Assembly: GCA_041874725.1 (NCBI GenBank) | Contig: CP097466.1 | Location: 620,001-684,000 of the forward strand | Origin: Duganella sp. BuS-21 | GTDB taxonomy: Bacteria; Pseudomonadota; Gammaproteobacteria; Burkholderiales; Burkholderiaceae_D | Direction of reading: 5' to 3' | Length of the DNA stretch: 64,000 bases | Shown here: positions 17,506 to 25,827 of the stretch, piece by piece | How the letters are laid out: the number at the start of each line of letters is the position of its first letter | Numbering within the stretch: the stretch's first letter is position 1 | Notes under the pieces: model-generated | The model's input: only the letters and a program-made list of their open reading frames with translations | The model's database searches: none | What the model was told of the DNA's origin: nothing | Program-made: the position numbers and the translations under genes

Positions 17506-18597
17506 ATGTCCGATCGCGCCTATATCGCGACCCGCAAAGGTTTGTTTGAAGTGATTCCCACGCACGAGGCTTGGCTGCTCGATCAGCAGCACTTCCTCGG
17601 CGATCCGGTGTCGATGGTGCTGCCGGACCGGCGCGACGGCACGTTGTACGCGGCGCTCAATCTCGGCCACTTCGGCGCCAAGCTGCACCGGCGCGACGCC
17701 GGCAGCAAGGACTGGGTGGAAGTGGCGGCGCCCGCCTTCCCGGCCAAGCCTGCCGACAGCAGCGATGCGGTCGAGTGGCGCGTGAAGCTGATCTGGTCGC
17801 TGGCGGCGGGCGGGCCGGATGAGCCGGGCGTGCTGTGGGCCGGCACCTTGCCGGGCGGCCTGTTCCGCTCGGCCGATCGCGGCGACAGCTGGCAGCTGGT
17901 GGAGGGACTGTGGAACGTGCCCGAACGCGCGCAATGGATGGGCGGCGGCTATGACGTGCCCGGCATCCACAGCATCTGCGTCGATCCGCGCGACAGCAAG
18001 TCGGTGCTGGTGGGGATTTCCTGCGGCGGCGCCTGGCTGACCGAGGATGGCGGCGCCAGCTGGCGTTTGCGCGCCAAGGGCATGAAGGCCAACTACATGC
18101 CGCCCGAGCTGGTGGAGACGGAAACCATCCAGGACCCGCACCGCATCGTGCGCTGCGCCGGCGAGCCGGACAAGTTGTGGTGCCAGCATCACAATGGCAT
18201 CTGGCGCAGCGTGGACAACGGCGCCAACTGGACGGAAGTGGTGCCGGCCGCGCCGGTGTCGAATTTCGGCTTTGTGACGGCGGTGCATCCGCAGGATGGC
18301 GAGACGGCGTGGTTTGTGCCGGCCGAGGCGGACAGCAAGCGCATTCCGTCTCAGGCTTCGCTGGCGGTGACCCGCACCACCGACGGCGGCCAGCATTTCA
18401 CGGCTTGGCGCGGCGGCTTGCCACATCAACATTGTTACGACCTGGTGTATCGGCACGGCTTGGCGGTGAGCGATGACGGCCAGGTGTTGTTGATGGGCTC
18501 GACGACGGGCGGCGCCTGGCTGTCGGAAGACGGCGGCGGCCAGTGGCAGACCATTTCCACCACCTTGCCGCCGATTTATGCGGTGGCCTTCGCCTAA
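17506..18597 (+). CDS. BNR/YVTN-repeat beta-propeller protein (sialidase-like fold)
   Basis: A 363-residue cytoplasmic protein (no signal peptide) built of repeated propeller blades. Asp-box-like turns recur: SADRGDSWQLVEG, TEDGGASWRLRAKG, SVDNGANWTEV, TTDGGQHFTAW and SEDGGGQWQTI. Such proteins are often labelled exo-alpha-sialidase or glycosyl hydrolase, but the Arg triad of true sialidases is not evident, and an intracellular location argues against glycan cleavage. It starts 1 bp after the MoaD-like gene with AGGAGG 6 bp before its ATG, so the pair is one transcription unit. Confidence 0.82.
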   Translation: MSDRAYIATRKGLFEVIPTHEAWLLDQQHFLGDPVSMVLPDRRDGTLYAALNLGHFGAKLHRRDAGSKDWVEVAAPAFPAKPADSSDAVEWRVKLIWSLAAGGPDEPGVLWAGTLPGGLFRSADRGDSWQLVEGLWNVPERAQWMGGGYDVPGIHSICVDPRDSKSVLVGISCGGAWLTEDGGASWRLRAKGMKANYMPPELVETETIQDPHRIVRCAGEPDKLWCQHHNGIWRSVDNGANWTEVVPAAPVSNFGFVTAVHPQDGETAWFVPAEADSKRIPSQASLAVTRTTDGGQHFTAWRGGLPHQHCYDLVYRHGLAVSDDGQVLLMGSTTGGAWLSEDGGGQWQTISTTLPPIYAVAFA

Positions 18598-18672
18598 ATT
18601 TTTCATCAGGCTACAATATTCGCTCATCTGGTTCGTCTTTACGGAGAGGATACATAACCTCGCAGGAGAATC

Positions 18673-19731
18673 ATGATGACTGTTACATCTTCCGTGGATG
18701 GGCTGGACGGCTTGTCCGTGCCGAGCGCGCCGCGCACGCGCGACGGCCGCTTCCGCAATCCGGTCCAGATGCACAAGATGGGCTTGTTCAAAACGCTGGG
18801 CATCATGCTGCGTTTTGCTTTCGACAAGCCGAAGGACACGGTGCCTGCGTTGCCGATCCCCGTTCACGCGATCACGCAGCAGCAGTTAATGGATGCTCCG
18901 GATCGCAGCCTGTTCCGCCTCGGCCACTCGACGGTGCTGCTCAAGCTCAACGGCCATTTCTGGCTGACCGATCCGGTGTTTTCGGAGCGCGCCTCACCGG
19001 TGCAGTGGGCCGGTCCGCAGCGTTTTCACGCGCCGCCGATCAGCATCGACGATCTGCCGCCGATCAAGTGCATCATTCTGTCGCACGACCATTACGACCA
19101 TCTGGATTACGCCGCCGTGATGAAGCTGGCCGCCAAGACCGAGCATTTCATCACGCCGCTCGGCGTGGGCGACCGGCTGATCGCCTGGGGCATCCCGAAA
19201 TCCAAGGTGCAGCAGCTGAGCTGGTGGCAGAGCGCCTTCGTGGCTGGCGTGAAGCTGGTGGCGACGCCGGCGCAGCATTTCTCGGGCCGTGGGCTGGGCG
19301 ACCGCAACAAGACGCTGTGGGCCTCGTTTGTGATCGAAGACCGCGATGTTCGCATGTTTTTCAGTGGAGATAGTGGGTATTTCGACGGTTTTAAGGAAAT
19401 CGGCCGCCGTTACGGGCCATTCGACCTGACCATGGTGGAGACCGGAGCCTACGATCCACAGTGGCCGGATGTACACATGCAGCCGGAGGAGTCGCTGCAG
19501 GCCCACATCGACTTGCAGGGCAAGGTACTGCTACCGATTCACAACGGCACCTTCGATTTGTCGCTGCACGCCTGGCACGACCCGTTCGACCGCATCACCC
19601 AGTTGGCGGAGGAGCGCCGGCTGCCGATCGCCACGCCGGAAATCGGCCTGGCCATGGATATCGTCCAGCCGCATGCTGAAACCAAGTGGTGGGAAGCGCT
19701 GGTGACGAAACAACCCGTCGTTCCCGCGTAG
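18673..19731 (+). CDS. MBL-fold hydrolase of the UlaG/NAPE-PLD type
   Basis: A 352-residue metallo-beta-lactamase-fold hydrolase. The metal motif is SHDHYDHLD, preceded by the LGHSTVLLKLNG strand and followed by the FFSGDSGYFDGF and LLPIHNGTFDLS segments that hold further ligands. This layout matches UlaG-like lactonases and NAPE-hydrolysing phospholipase D relatives; the substrate is unknown. The start at 18673 follows AGGAGA. The last residues (VVPA) and TAG stop come from the left arm of a REP-like repeat, so the original C-terminus has probably been replaced. Confidence 0.85.
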   Translation: MMTVTSSVDGLDGLSVPSAPRTRDGRFRNPVQMHKMGLFKTLGIMLRFAFDKPKDTVPALPIPVHAITQQQLMDAPDRSLFRLGHSTVLLKLNGHFWLTDPVFSERASPVQWAGPQRFHAPPISIDDLPPIKCIILSHDHYDHLDYAAVMKLAAKTEHFITPLGVGDRLIAWGIPKSKVQQLSWWQSAFVAGVKLVATPAQHFSGRGLGDRNKTLWASFVIEDRDVRMFFSGDSGYFDGFKEIGRRYGPFDLTMVETGAYDPQWPDVHMQPEESLQAHIDLQGKVLLPIHNGTFDLSLHAWHDPFDRITQLAEERRLPIATPEIGLAMDIVQPHAETKWWEALVTKQPVVPA

Positions 19732-19789
19732 GCGGGAACCCATGCTGAAGCGGGTGGCCTATGGATTCCCGCTTGCTCGGGAATGACGA
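19716..19789. repeat. REP-like double hairpin, copy 2
   Basis: Left arm TTCCCGCGTAGGCGGGAA and right arm ATTCCCGCTTGCTCGGGAAT each fold on themselves and are inverted relative to each other, with CGTCG/GACG-type outer ends. The left arm overlaps the final codons of the hydrolase gene, and the right arm ends just before the stop of the convergent gene at 19793. Confidence 0.85.
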
Positions 19790-19792
19790 GTA

Positions 19793-20131
19793 TTAGGCGG
19801 TGGTGTTGATGAACTGGCCGATGGTTTGCCCGAGTGTGTTGACCTGCGGCTTGGGCGGCTGCAGTTCCGCCGGCAGTTTTTGCTCGGCGCGCGGCGGATT
19901 TTCGATGGCGCGGTTGAGGTTGACCGCAGGCGCCGGTTTCTCGGCCGCCTGCGTGGCCTGATTGCTTACACGCTGGTTGTCCGCCAGCTTCTGCTTGTCC
20001 GTCGCCAACTGATCGCGGCTGGCGTCCAGCCGGTCGGCATCCTGGCTCACGCGCACCTGGTCCTTTTGCACCTGCCTTTCAGCCTGTGCAACGGATGCCT
20101 GCAATGCGTTGATGGAGAGCAGCGTGGCCAC
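19793..20131 (-). CDS. Small coiled-coil hypothetical protein
   Basis: A 112-residue protein I cannot assign. Residues about 10-60 are a charged, heptad-like coiled coil rich in Gln, Asp and Lys (VAQAERQVQKDQVRVSQDAD, LATDKQKLADNQ). The rest is Pro/Ala-rich with a C-terminal amphipathic stretch VNTLGQTIGQFINTTA. No signal peptide. A plausible ribosome site is weak. It converges on the hydrolase gene across a REP-like repeat. Confidence 0.65.
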   Translation of the reverse strand: MATLLSINALQASVAQAERQVQKDQVRVSQDADRLDASRDQLATDKQKLADNQRVSNQATQAAEKPAPAVNLNRAIENPPRAEQKLPAELQPPKPQVNTLGQTIGQFINTTA

Positions 20132-20207
20132 TTTATTATCCCTGGGTACAAAATTCTGGACATGATGATGCAGGATCGTGTCATGCAGTCTATTGCAGAT
20201 TAGGCCA

Positions 20208-20242
20208 GAAAAACAAAAAAGGCAAGGCTAACTGCGCCTTGC
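20208..20242 (-). terminator. Leftward rho-independent terminator
   Basis: On the minus strand GCAAGGC and GCCTTGC form a 7-bp stem, followed by a T-rich run (positions 20220 down to 20208). It lies upstream of the 19793 gene and no convincing gene feeds it from the right; the transcript it ends may be a small RNA starting near 20400, or read-through antisense to the LacI promoter. Confidence 0.6.
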
Positions 20243-20419
20243 GCGAAGAGGGACGGTAGTGAACTAAACCGGCTTGGAACTTGAGTGGCCGTTTTCTGAC
20301 CTTGGTGCCGATCACCATTGGGCTGTTTATGTTGTATTTCTTTAAAAGGGCGGTCGATGGCGGTGGCGGGGAATTCGACCCAAACGCTATAATCAGCAGT
20401 CAACATTGAACATTCGGTT

Positions 20420-21427
20420 ATGAACCTCGCTCATCTTGCAAATCACCTTGGCATGTCCAAGACCACGGTGAGCCGGGCGTTAAACGGTTACCCTGAGGTG
20501 AATGCACGGACCCGCGAGCGGGTGCTGAAGGCGGCCCAGGAGGTCGGCTATCAGCCCAACCCGATGGCGCGCTCGCTGGCGCTGGGGCGCACCAACGTCT
20601 TCGGCATCATCTATCCGCTACAGCCGGCGGACCTGGGCGACTCGATGTTTCTGGAGGTGATGGCCGGGATGTCGGCCGCGTTGGAGGCGGTTTCCAAGAA
20701 CCTGATCATCGCGCCGGTATCGCCGGCGGCGGAGCAGCCGTCGTACCAGCAGATCGTGCGCGGACGGCGGGTGGATGGCCTGGTGGTGGGGCGCACGCAG
20801 GTACACGACGAGCGCATCGCGTTTCTGAGCAAGGCCAAATTTCCCTTTGTCGCCCATGGCCGCACGGAGCTCAACGCGCCGTATGCGTGGTTCGACTACG
20901 ACAACGAAGCCGGTATCCGCATGGCGATGGAGCGCCTGCTGGGCCTGGGCCATCAGCGCGTAGCCCTGATCAGCGCGCCGCTGGAGTTGAACTTTGCGCG
21001 GCAGCGCAAGAATAGCTTTCTGCGCTCGATGGCGGATGCCGGGTTGGGCGTGGATACGCGCTACCTGATCGACAACACGCTGGACCGCCGCAGCGGCTAC
21101 CAGGCGATGCAACAGTTGCTGGCCTGCTCGCCACGGCCAACGGCGATCATCATCGACAATCACCTGTCCGGCGTCGGCGCGATGCGCGCCTTGCTGGATG
21201 CGGGCGTGGCGATCGGCAAGGAGATTTCCGTCATCGTCTGGGGCAATATGGCCGACACCCTGTCCGGCGCCAATGTCACCACGATCGACCAGCCCGATCC
21301 ACGCAAAGCCGGCGCCCGCATGATCGCCATGCTGCTGTCGCTGGTGGACGGCACCCCGGCCGGCGAGCTGCAGGAACTGTGGCAGCCGATGCTGCTGGAG
21401 GGCGCGACCGTCGGTCCTGTGGGGTGA
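20420..21427 (+). CDS. LacI-family transcriptional regulator
   Basis: A 335-residue LacI/GalR regulator. The N-terminal helix-turn-helix reads LANHLGMSKTTVSRALNGYP, followed by the hinge helix (GYQPNPMARSLALGRTN) and a periplasmic-binding-protein-like sugar domain. The dimer-interface and effector loops (GYQAMQQLLACSPRPTAI) are intact. No sugar transport or catabolic gene adjoins it, so its operon and ligand are unknown. It stands alone between an intergenic terminator and a small lipoprotein gene. Confidence 0.9.
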   Translation: MNLAHLANHLGMSKTTVSRALNGYPEVNARTRERVLKAAQEVGYQPNPMARSLALGRTNVFGIIYPLQPADLGDSMFLEVMAGMSAALEAVSKNLIIAPVSPAAEQPSYQQIVRGRRVDGLVVGRTQVHDERIAFLSKAKFPFVAHGRTELNAPYAWFDYDNEAGIRMAMERLLGLGHQRVALISAPLELNFARQRKNSFLRSMADAGLGVDTRYLIDNTLDRRSGYQAMQQLLACSPRPTAIIIDNHLSGVGAMRALLDAGVAIGKEISVIVWGNMADTLSGANVTTIDQPDPRKAGARMIAMLLSLVDGTPAGELQELWQPMLLEGATVGPVG

Positions 21428-21516
21428 TTTGGCTGAGGAAGGTGCGGAACCGCACTTTCCCGCTGGGCGCGCGCTGATAAGGTAAAGTGAATGTTTCTAC
21501 TACTCAAGCTTATTCC

Positions 21517-21924
21517 ATGAAATCAACCCTCGGTTGTGTCGCAATAGCGTTGTTGGTCGGCGGGTGCGTCAGCACGCAGCGCGCCGTGCCGCCGCCGGTG
21601 GTGCTGGAAAATACGGGAACGGAATTCCCCACCATGTGCATGCTGTTGCAGCCGAACGGCACACTGGAATTCCGTGGTGGATTTGGGTTTTACACCCAGA
21701 GCACCTGGCGCCGCGCCGACAACGATACCTTGTTGATCACGCTGGGTGGCAAGGAGCCGTTTCCGACGGCGGTCTTCAAGGAGCAAACGGCCAAGCGCAA
21801 CGGCGGCTTGCTCAGTTTTGACGAGAAGCGGCGCGAAATCATTTACCGCTTCAACGCCAACACCGAATTCCTCAACTTTGGCAACTTCAATTTCTACCGA
21901 GCGGAAACCTGCCACGCTTCTTGA
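21517..21924 (+). CDS. Small hypothetical lipoprotein
   Basis: A 135-residue predicted lipoprotein. Starting at 21517 gives a compact signal MKSTLGCVAIALLVGGC with the lipobox Cys17; a GTG at 21487 has a better ribosome site (AAGG) but would put ten polar residues before it. The mature part is beta-rich (NGTLEFRGGFGFYTQSTWRR, TLLITLGGKEPFPTAVF) and I do not recognise a family. It sits 90 bp after the LacI gene on the same strand. Confidence 0.7.
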   Translation: MKSTLGCVAIALLVGGCVSTQRAVPPPVVLENTGTEFPTMCMLLQPNGTLEFRGGFGFYTQSTWRRADNDTLLITLGGKEPFPTAVFKEQTAKRNGGLLSFDEKRREIIYRFNANTEFLNFGNFNFYRAETCHAS

Positions 21925-21959
21925 TCGTGCGCACGCTGACCTGAATTGCAACGAATTCC

Positions 21960-22280
21960 CTAAGTCACGCCCGACGCATCGTTGGGGACGTGGAATGAGA
22001 CGGCTGCCTTGAGTTGATCTGCGTATTTGTTGCGATTATTGTCATGCAGCAGGATGGCGCAATAGCTTTGGGAGTCGCGCATTTCCTCCTGTACTTCCTT
22101 TGGCGTCATTGGTACGTCGCCAGCAGCGGCAAGCTTGTCAGCGATCCGTAGTAGACATTCGCTTGCCAGCTTGCGGACTTCGGCACGCAGGATCTCTGCT
22201 ATGGCATCCGACTTGAGTAGTCCCATTTCCTCGGCGTCGCGCACAAGATCTTCCGGCAGAGAAATTTGTATGTTGACCAT
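21960..22280 (-). CDS. Orphan RHH-like antitoxin, C-terminus possibly replaced
   Basis: A 106-residue protein. The first 70 residues resemble small antitoxin-type DNA-binding proteins: a strand NIQISLPEDLVRDAEEMGLL, helix SDAIAEILRAEVRKLA and the segment PMTPKEVQEEMRDSQ. Such proteins usually end shortly after this in an Arg-rich tail; here another 35 unrelated residues follow, suggesting a frameshift or fusion. No toxin gene follows in the 35 bp before the next stop region. It may be a remnant or a solitary regulator. Confidence 0.6.
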   Translation of the reverse strand: MVNIQISLPEDLVRDAEEMGLLKSDAIAEILRAEVRKLASECLLRIADKLAAAGDVPMTPKEVQEEMRDSQSYCAILLHDNNRNKYADQLKAAVSFHVPNDASGVT

Positions 22281-22332
22281 GATCGCCTCCCGACGTATTT
22301 AGTCGGCGTAGCGCTGAGGCGGCGGTAGGAGA

Positions 22333-22358
22333 AGGAGGTAAACGTTGATTTACCTCCT
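22333..22358. terminator. Hairpin between icmF and the antitoxin-like gene
   Basis: AGGAGGTAAA and TTTACCTCCT form a perfect 10-bp stem around CGTTGA, 13 bp after the icmF stop. It lacks a T-tract, so it may protect the icmF mRNA 3' end or pause polymerase rather than terminate fully. Confidence 0.55.
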
Positions 22359-22371
22359 GCCCAAGGGACTG

Positions 22372-25300
22372 CTACATGTTACGGCGATACTGACCGCCCA
22401 CCTCAAACAGTGCGGTGGTGATCTGGCCGAGCGAGCAGACGCGCACGGCGTCCATCAGCTTTTCAAACACATTGGCGTTGTCGATGGCGGCTTGCTGCAA
22501 GGCTGCCAGCGCTTGCGGCGCGCTGTCCGCATGGCGGGCGTGGAAGTCTTCCAGGCGCTTGAGCTGCGACTGCTTTTCGTCGTCGGTGGACCGCGCCAGT
22601 TCGATCTGCTGCGGCGCTTCCACGCCCTTCGGATTGCGGAAGGTGTTGACGCCGACGATGGGCAGCGTGCCGTCGTGCTTCTGGTGCTCGTACAGCATCG
22701 ACTCTTCCTGGATCTTGCCGCGCTGGTAGCCGGTTTCCATCGCACCCAGCACGCCGCCGCGTTCGGCGATGCGTTCGAATTCCTGCAGCACCGCCTCTTC
22801 CACCATGTCGGTCAGCTCGTCCATGATGAAGGAGCCCTGGTTCGGATTCTCGTTCTTGGCCAGGCCCCACTCGCGGTTGATGATCAGCTGGATCGCCAGC
22901 GCGCGGCGCACCGATTCGTCGGTCGGCGTGGTGATGGCTTCGTCGTAGGCGTTGGTGTGCAGCGAGTTGCAGTTGTCGTAGATGGCGATCAGCGCCTGCA
23001 GCGTGGTACGGATATCGTTGAAGTCGATCTCCTGCGCGTGCAGCGAACGGCCCGAGGTCTGCACGTGGTACTTGAGCTTTTGCGAGCGGTCGTTGGCGCC
23101 GTATTTGTCGCGCATGGCCACGGCCCAGATGCGGCGCGCCACGCGGCCCAGCACCGTGTATTCCGGGTCCATGCCGTTCGAGAAGAAGAACGACAGGTTG
23201 GGCGCGAAATCATCGATGTGCATGCCGCGCTCCAGGTAGGCTTCGACGAAGGTGAAGCCGTTCGACAGCGTGAACGCCAGCTGCGAGATCGGATTCGCGC
23301 CCGCTTCGGCGATGTGGTAGCCGGAGATCGACACCGAGTAGAAATTGCGCACCTGGTGGTGGACGAAGTATTCCTGGATGTCGCCCATCACTTTCAACGA
23401 AAACTCGGTCGAGAAGATGCAGGTGTTCTGGCCCTGGTCTTCCTTCAGGATGTCCGCCTGCACGGTGCCGCGCACGTTCTGCAGCACCCATGTCTTGATC
23501 TTGGCCGCTTCATCGGCGCTAGGCTGGCGCTTGTTCTCTTCGGCGAATTTCTCGATCTGCTGGTCGACGGCGGTGTTCATGAACATCGCCAGAATGGTCG
23601 GCGCCGGGCCGTTGATGGTCATCGACACCGAGGTACTTGGGCTGCACAGGTTGAAGCCGTCGTACAGCACCTTCATGTCGTCCAGCGTGGCGATGGAGAC
23701 GCCCGAGTTGCCGACCTTGCCGTAGATGTCAGGACGCAGCGCCGGGTCGGCGCCGTACAGCGTCACCGAGTCGAAGGCGGTCGATAGGCGCTTGGCGTCC
23801 ATGCCGGTGGAGACCAGCTTGAAGCGGCGGTTGGTGCGGAAGGCGTCGCCTTCGCCGGCGAACATGCGGGTCGGGTCTTCGCCTTCGCGCTTGAAGGCGA
23901 ACACACCGGCCGTGAAAGGGAAGGAGCCCGGCACGTTTTCCAGCATCAGGAAGCGCAGGATTTCACCGTGGTCTTCATAACGCGGCAGCGATACCTTGCG
24001 GATGCGCGTGCCGGACAGCGTGTGCTGCACCAGGCGCGTGCGGATTTCCTTGTCGCGGATCTTCACCACGTAGTCGTCGCCGGCGTAGGCGGCTTGCATG
24101 TCGGGCCATTGGGCCAGCAGCTTTTTGGCGCCGCTATCCATTTCGGCGTCGCGTTCGGAAATCAGCTCATTTAGCTCAAGCGCGAAGTCCGCGCTCTTGT
24201 GGGCGATGGCCAGCATGCGTTTCGATTCGCTCAGTTGCTGCCGTTCGCGCGCCAACGTGACCTGCTTGCGCGTGTAGCGGTGGTAGCCGCGCACGGTGTC
24301 GGCGATTTCCGCCAGATAGCGCGAGCGGGCCGGCGGCACGATCACGTGCTTGCCGCTGGAGTGGCGCACGTCGGCCGCAATCAGCTTGCCTTGCTCGGCG
24401 CGCAGGCCCAGTTGCACCAGGCGTGGCAGCAGGCCTTGATACAGCGCGGTGACGCCGTCGTCGTTGAAGCGCGAGGCTTGCGTGCCGTAGACCGGCATTT
24501 CTTCCGGACGCTTGGTCCACAGTTCACGGTTGCGCTGGTACTGCTTGGCGACGTCGCGCAGCGCGTCCTGCGATCCCTTGCGGTCGAATTTGTTGATGGC
24601 GATGAAGTCGGCGAAATCGAGCATGTCGATTTTTTCCAGCTGCGAGGCGGCGCCGAATTCCGGCGTCATCACGTACATGGACACGTCGACGTGCGGCACG
24701 ATGGCGGCGTCGCCCTGGCCGATGCCGGAGGTTTCGACGATCACCAGGTCGAAGCCGGCCACCTTGCAGGCGGCGATGACGTCGGGCAGCGCCTGCGAAA
24801 TCTCGGAACCGGCTTCGCGCGTGGCGAGGGAGCGCATGAAGACGCGGGTTTGCAGCTGACCTTGGCCGGCCCACGGATTGATGGCATTCATGCGGATACG
24901 GTCACCCAGCAACGCGCCGCCGGATTTGCGGCGCGACGGGTCGATCGAGATCACGGCGATGTTCAATGTGTCGGCCTGGTCCAGGCGGATGCGGCGGATC
25001 AGTTCATCGGTCAGCGAGGATTTACCGGCGCCGCCGGTGCCGGTGATGCCCAGCGTGGGCACCGGCAGGTCGGCGGCGGCCGCCATCAGTTCGGCGCGCA
25101 GCGCAGGCGCGGCCTTGTCGTTTTCCAAGGCGGTGATCAGTTGCGCCAGCGGGCGGTGGCGCGAGGCCACGTCGCCCTCGTGTAGCGGCGCCAGCGCGGT
25201 CGGCGAGTATTGCGACAGGTCGATATCGCACTGCTGCACCATCCACTGGATCATGCCGACGAGGCCCATGCGTTGGCCGTCTTCCGGGCTGAAGATTTTG

Positions 25301-25683
25301 GTGACGCCATAGGCGTGCAGTTCTTCGATTTCGTGCGGGACGATGACGCCGCCGCCGCCGCCGAACACCTTGATGTGCGCGCCGCCGCGCTGGCGCAGCA
25401 GGTCGATCATGTATTTGAAGTATTCAACGTGGCCGCCCTGGTAGCTGGAGATGGCGATGCCTTGCACGTCTTCCGCCAGCGCGGCGGTGACCACTTCGTC
25501 CACCGAGCGGTTGTGGCCGAGGTGGACCACTTCCACGCCGTTCGATTGCAGAATGCGGCGCATGATGTTGATCGAGGCGTCATGGCCGTCGAACAGCGAC
25601 GCGGCCGTGACGAAGCGCACTTTGTTGGCAAGGCGCGGCTGGTCCGGCACGGCGGCGATTTTCGGAGCTGAGAGATCGTTCAT
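22372..25683 (-). CDS. icmF: Fused isobutyryl-CoA mutase IcmF
   Basis: A 1103-residue adenosylcobalamin-dependent acyl-CoA mutase fused to its G-protein chaperone. Order: B12-binding domain (residues about 20-150, [10 protein letters not shown] and the GGGGG loop), MeaI-type GTPase (P-loop [10 protein letters not shown] at 213-222), linker, then the TIM-barrel mutase domain ([31 protein letters not shown]). IcmF interconverts isobutyryl-CoA and n-butyryl-CoA and in some bacteria isovaleryl- and pivalyl-CoA; the GTPase gates cofactor loading. It lies downstream of an indolepyruvate ferredoxin oxidoreductase gene, consistent with branched-chain or aromatic amino acid breakdown. The upstream leader carries three 11-bp repeats. 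Confidence 0.95.
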   Translation of the reverse strand: MNDLSAPKIAAVPDQPRLANKVRFVTAASLFDGHDASINIMRRILQSNGVEVVHLGHNRSVDEVVTAALAEDVQGIAISSYQGGHVEYFKYMIDLLRQRGGAHIKVFGGGGGVIVPHEIEELHAYGVTKIFSPEDGQRMGLVGMIQWMVQQCDIDLSQYSPTALAPLHEGDVASRHRPLAQLITALENDKAAPALRAELMAAAADLPVPTLGITGTGGAGKSSLTDELIRRIRLDQADTLNIAVISIDPSRRKSGGALLGDRIRMNAINPWAGQGQLQTRVFMRSLATREAGSEISQALPDVIAACKVAGFDLVIVETSGIGQGDAAIVPHVDVSMYVMTPEFGAASQLEKIDMLDFADFIAINKFDRKGSQDALRDVAKQYQRNRELWTKRPEEMPVYGTQASRFNDDGVTALYQGLLPRLVQLGLRAEQGKLIAADVRHSSGKHVIVPPARSRYLAEIADTVRGYHRYTRKQVTLARERQQLSESKRMLAIAHKSADFALELNELISERDAEMDSGAKKLLAQWPDMQAAYAGDDYVVKIRDKEIRTRLVQHTLSGTRIRKVSLPRYEDHGEILRFLMLENVPGSFPFTAGVFAFKREGEDPTRMFAGEGDAFRTNRRFKLVSTGMDAKRLSTAFDSVTLYGADPALRPDIYGKVGNSGVSIATLDDMKVLYDGFNLCSPSTSVSMTINGPAPTILAMFMNTAVDQQIEKFAEENKRQPSADEAAKIKTWVLQNVRGTVQADILKEDQGQNTCIFSTEFSLKVMGDIQEYFVHHQVRNFYSVSISGYHIAEAGANPISQLAFTLSNGFTFVEAYLERGMHIDDFAPNLSFFFSNGMDPEYTVLGRVARRIWAVAMRDKYGANDRSQKLKYHVQTSGRSLHAQEIDFNDIRTTLQALIAIYDNCNSLHTNAYDEAITTPTDESVRRALAIQLIINREWGLAKNENPNQGSFIMDELTDMVEEAVLQEFERIAERGGVLGAMETGYQRGKIQEESMLYEHQKHDGTLPIVGVNTFRNPKGVEAPQQIELARSTDDEKQSQLKRLEDFHARHADSAPQALAALQQAAIDNANVFEKLMDAVRVCSLGQITTALFEVGGQYRRNM

Positions 25684-25699
25684 TGGTGTCCCTGATAAT

Positions 25700-25732
25700 T
25701 TTTTTGTCGATTTTTTGTCGATTTTTTGTCGA
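25700..25732. repeat. Three tandem 11-bp repeats in the icmF leader
   Basis: Three exact copies of TTTTTTGTCGA (plus strand), which read TCGACAAAAAA in the icmF direction and end 17 bp before its ATG. The array spans the region where the ribosome site and leader lie. Confidence 0.9.
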
Positions 25733-25754
25733 TTATATGACGTTCACTTTAACG

Positions 25755-25827
25755 CGTCGTCCCCGCGAAAGCGGGGATCCATGCTGAGTGTGCGTTCTAT
25801 AGGCTCCCGCTTTCGCAGGAGCGACGG
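25755..25827. repeat. REP-like double hairpin, copy 3
   Basis: Left arm CCCCGCGAAAGCGGGG and right arm CTCCCGCTTTCGCAGGAG with CGTCGT/GCGACGG outer ends, matching copies 1 and 2 in layout. It begins right at the stop of the oxidoreductase gene and lies inside the presumed oxidoreductase-icmF transcript. Confidence 0.85.

Noticed and set aside
17506-18597. True exo-alpha-sialidase
   Set aside because: Asp-box turns are present, but the Arg triad and the export signal expected for a sialidase were not seen.
20200-20406. A 68-codon minus-strand frame upstream of the LacI gene
   Set aside because: Its last codons are the terminator stem and T-run, and it has no ribosome site or protein-like composition.
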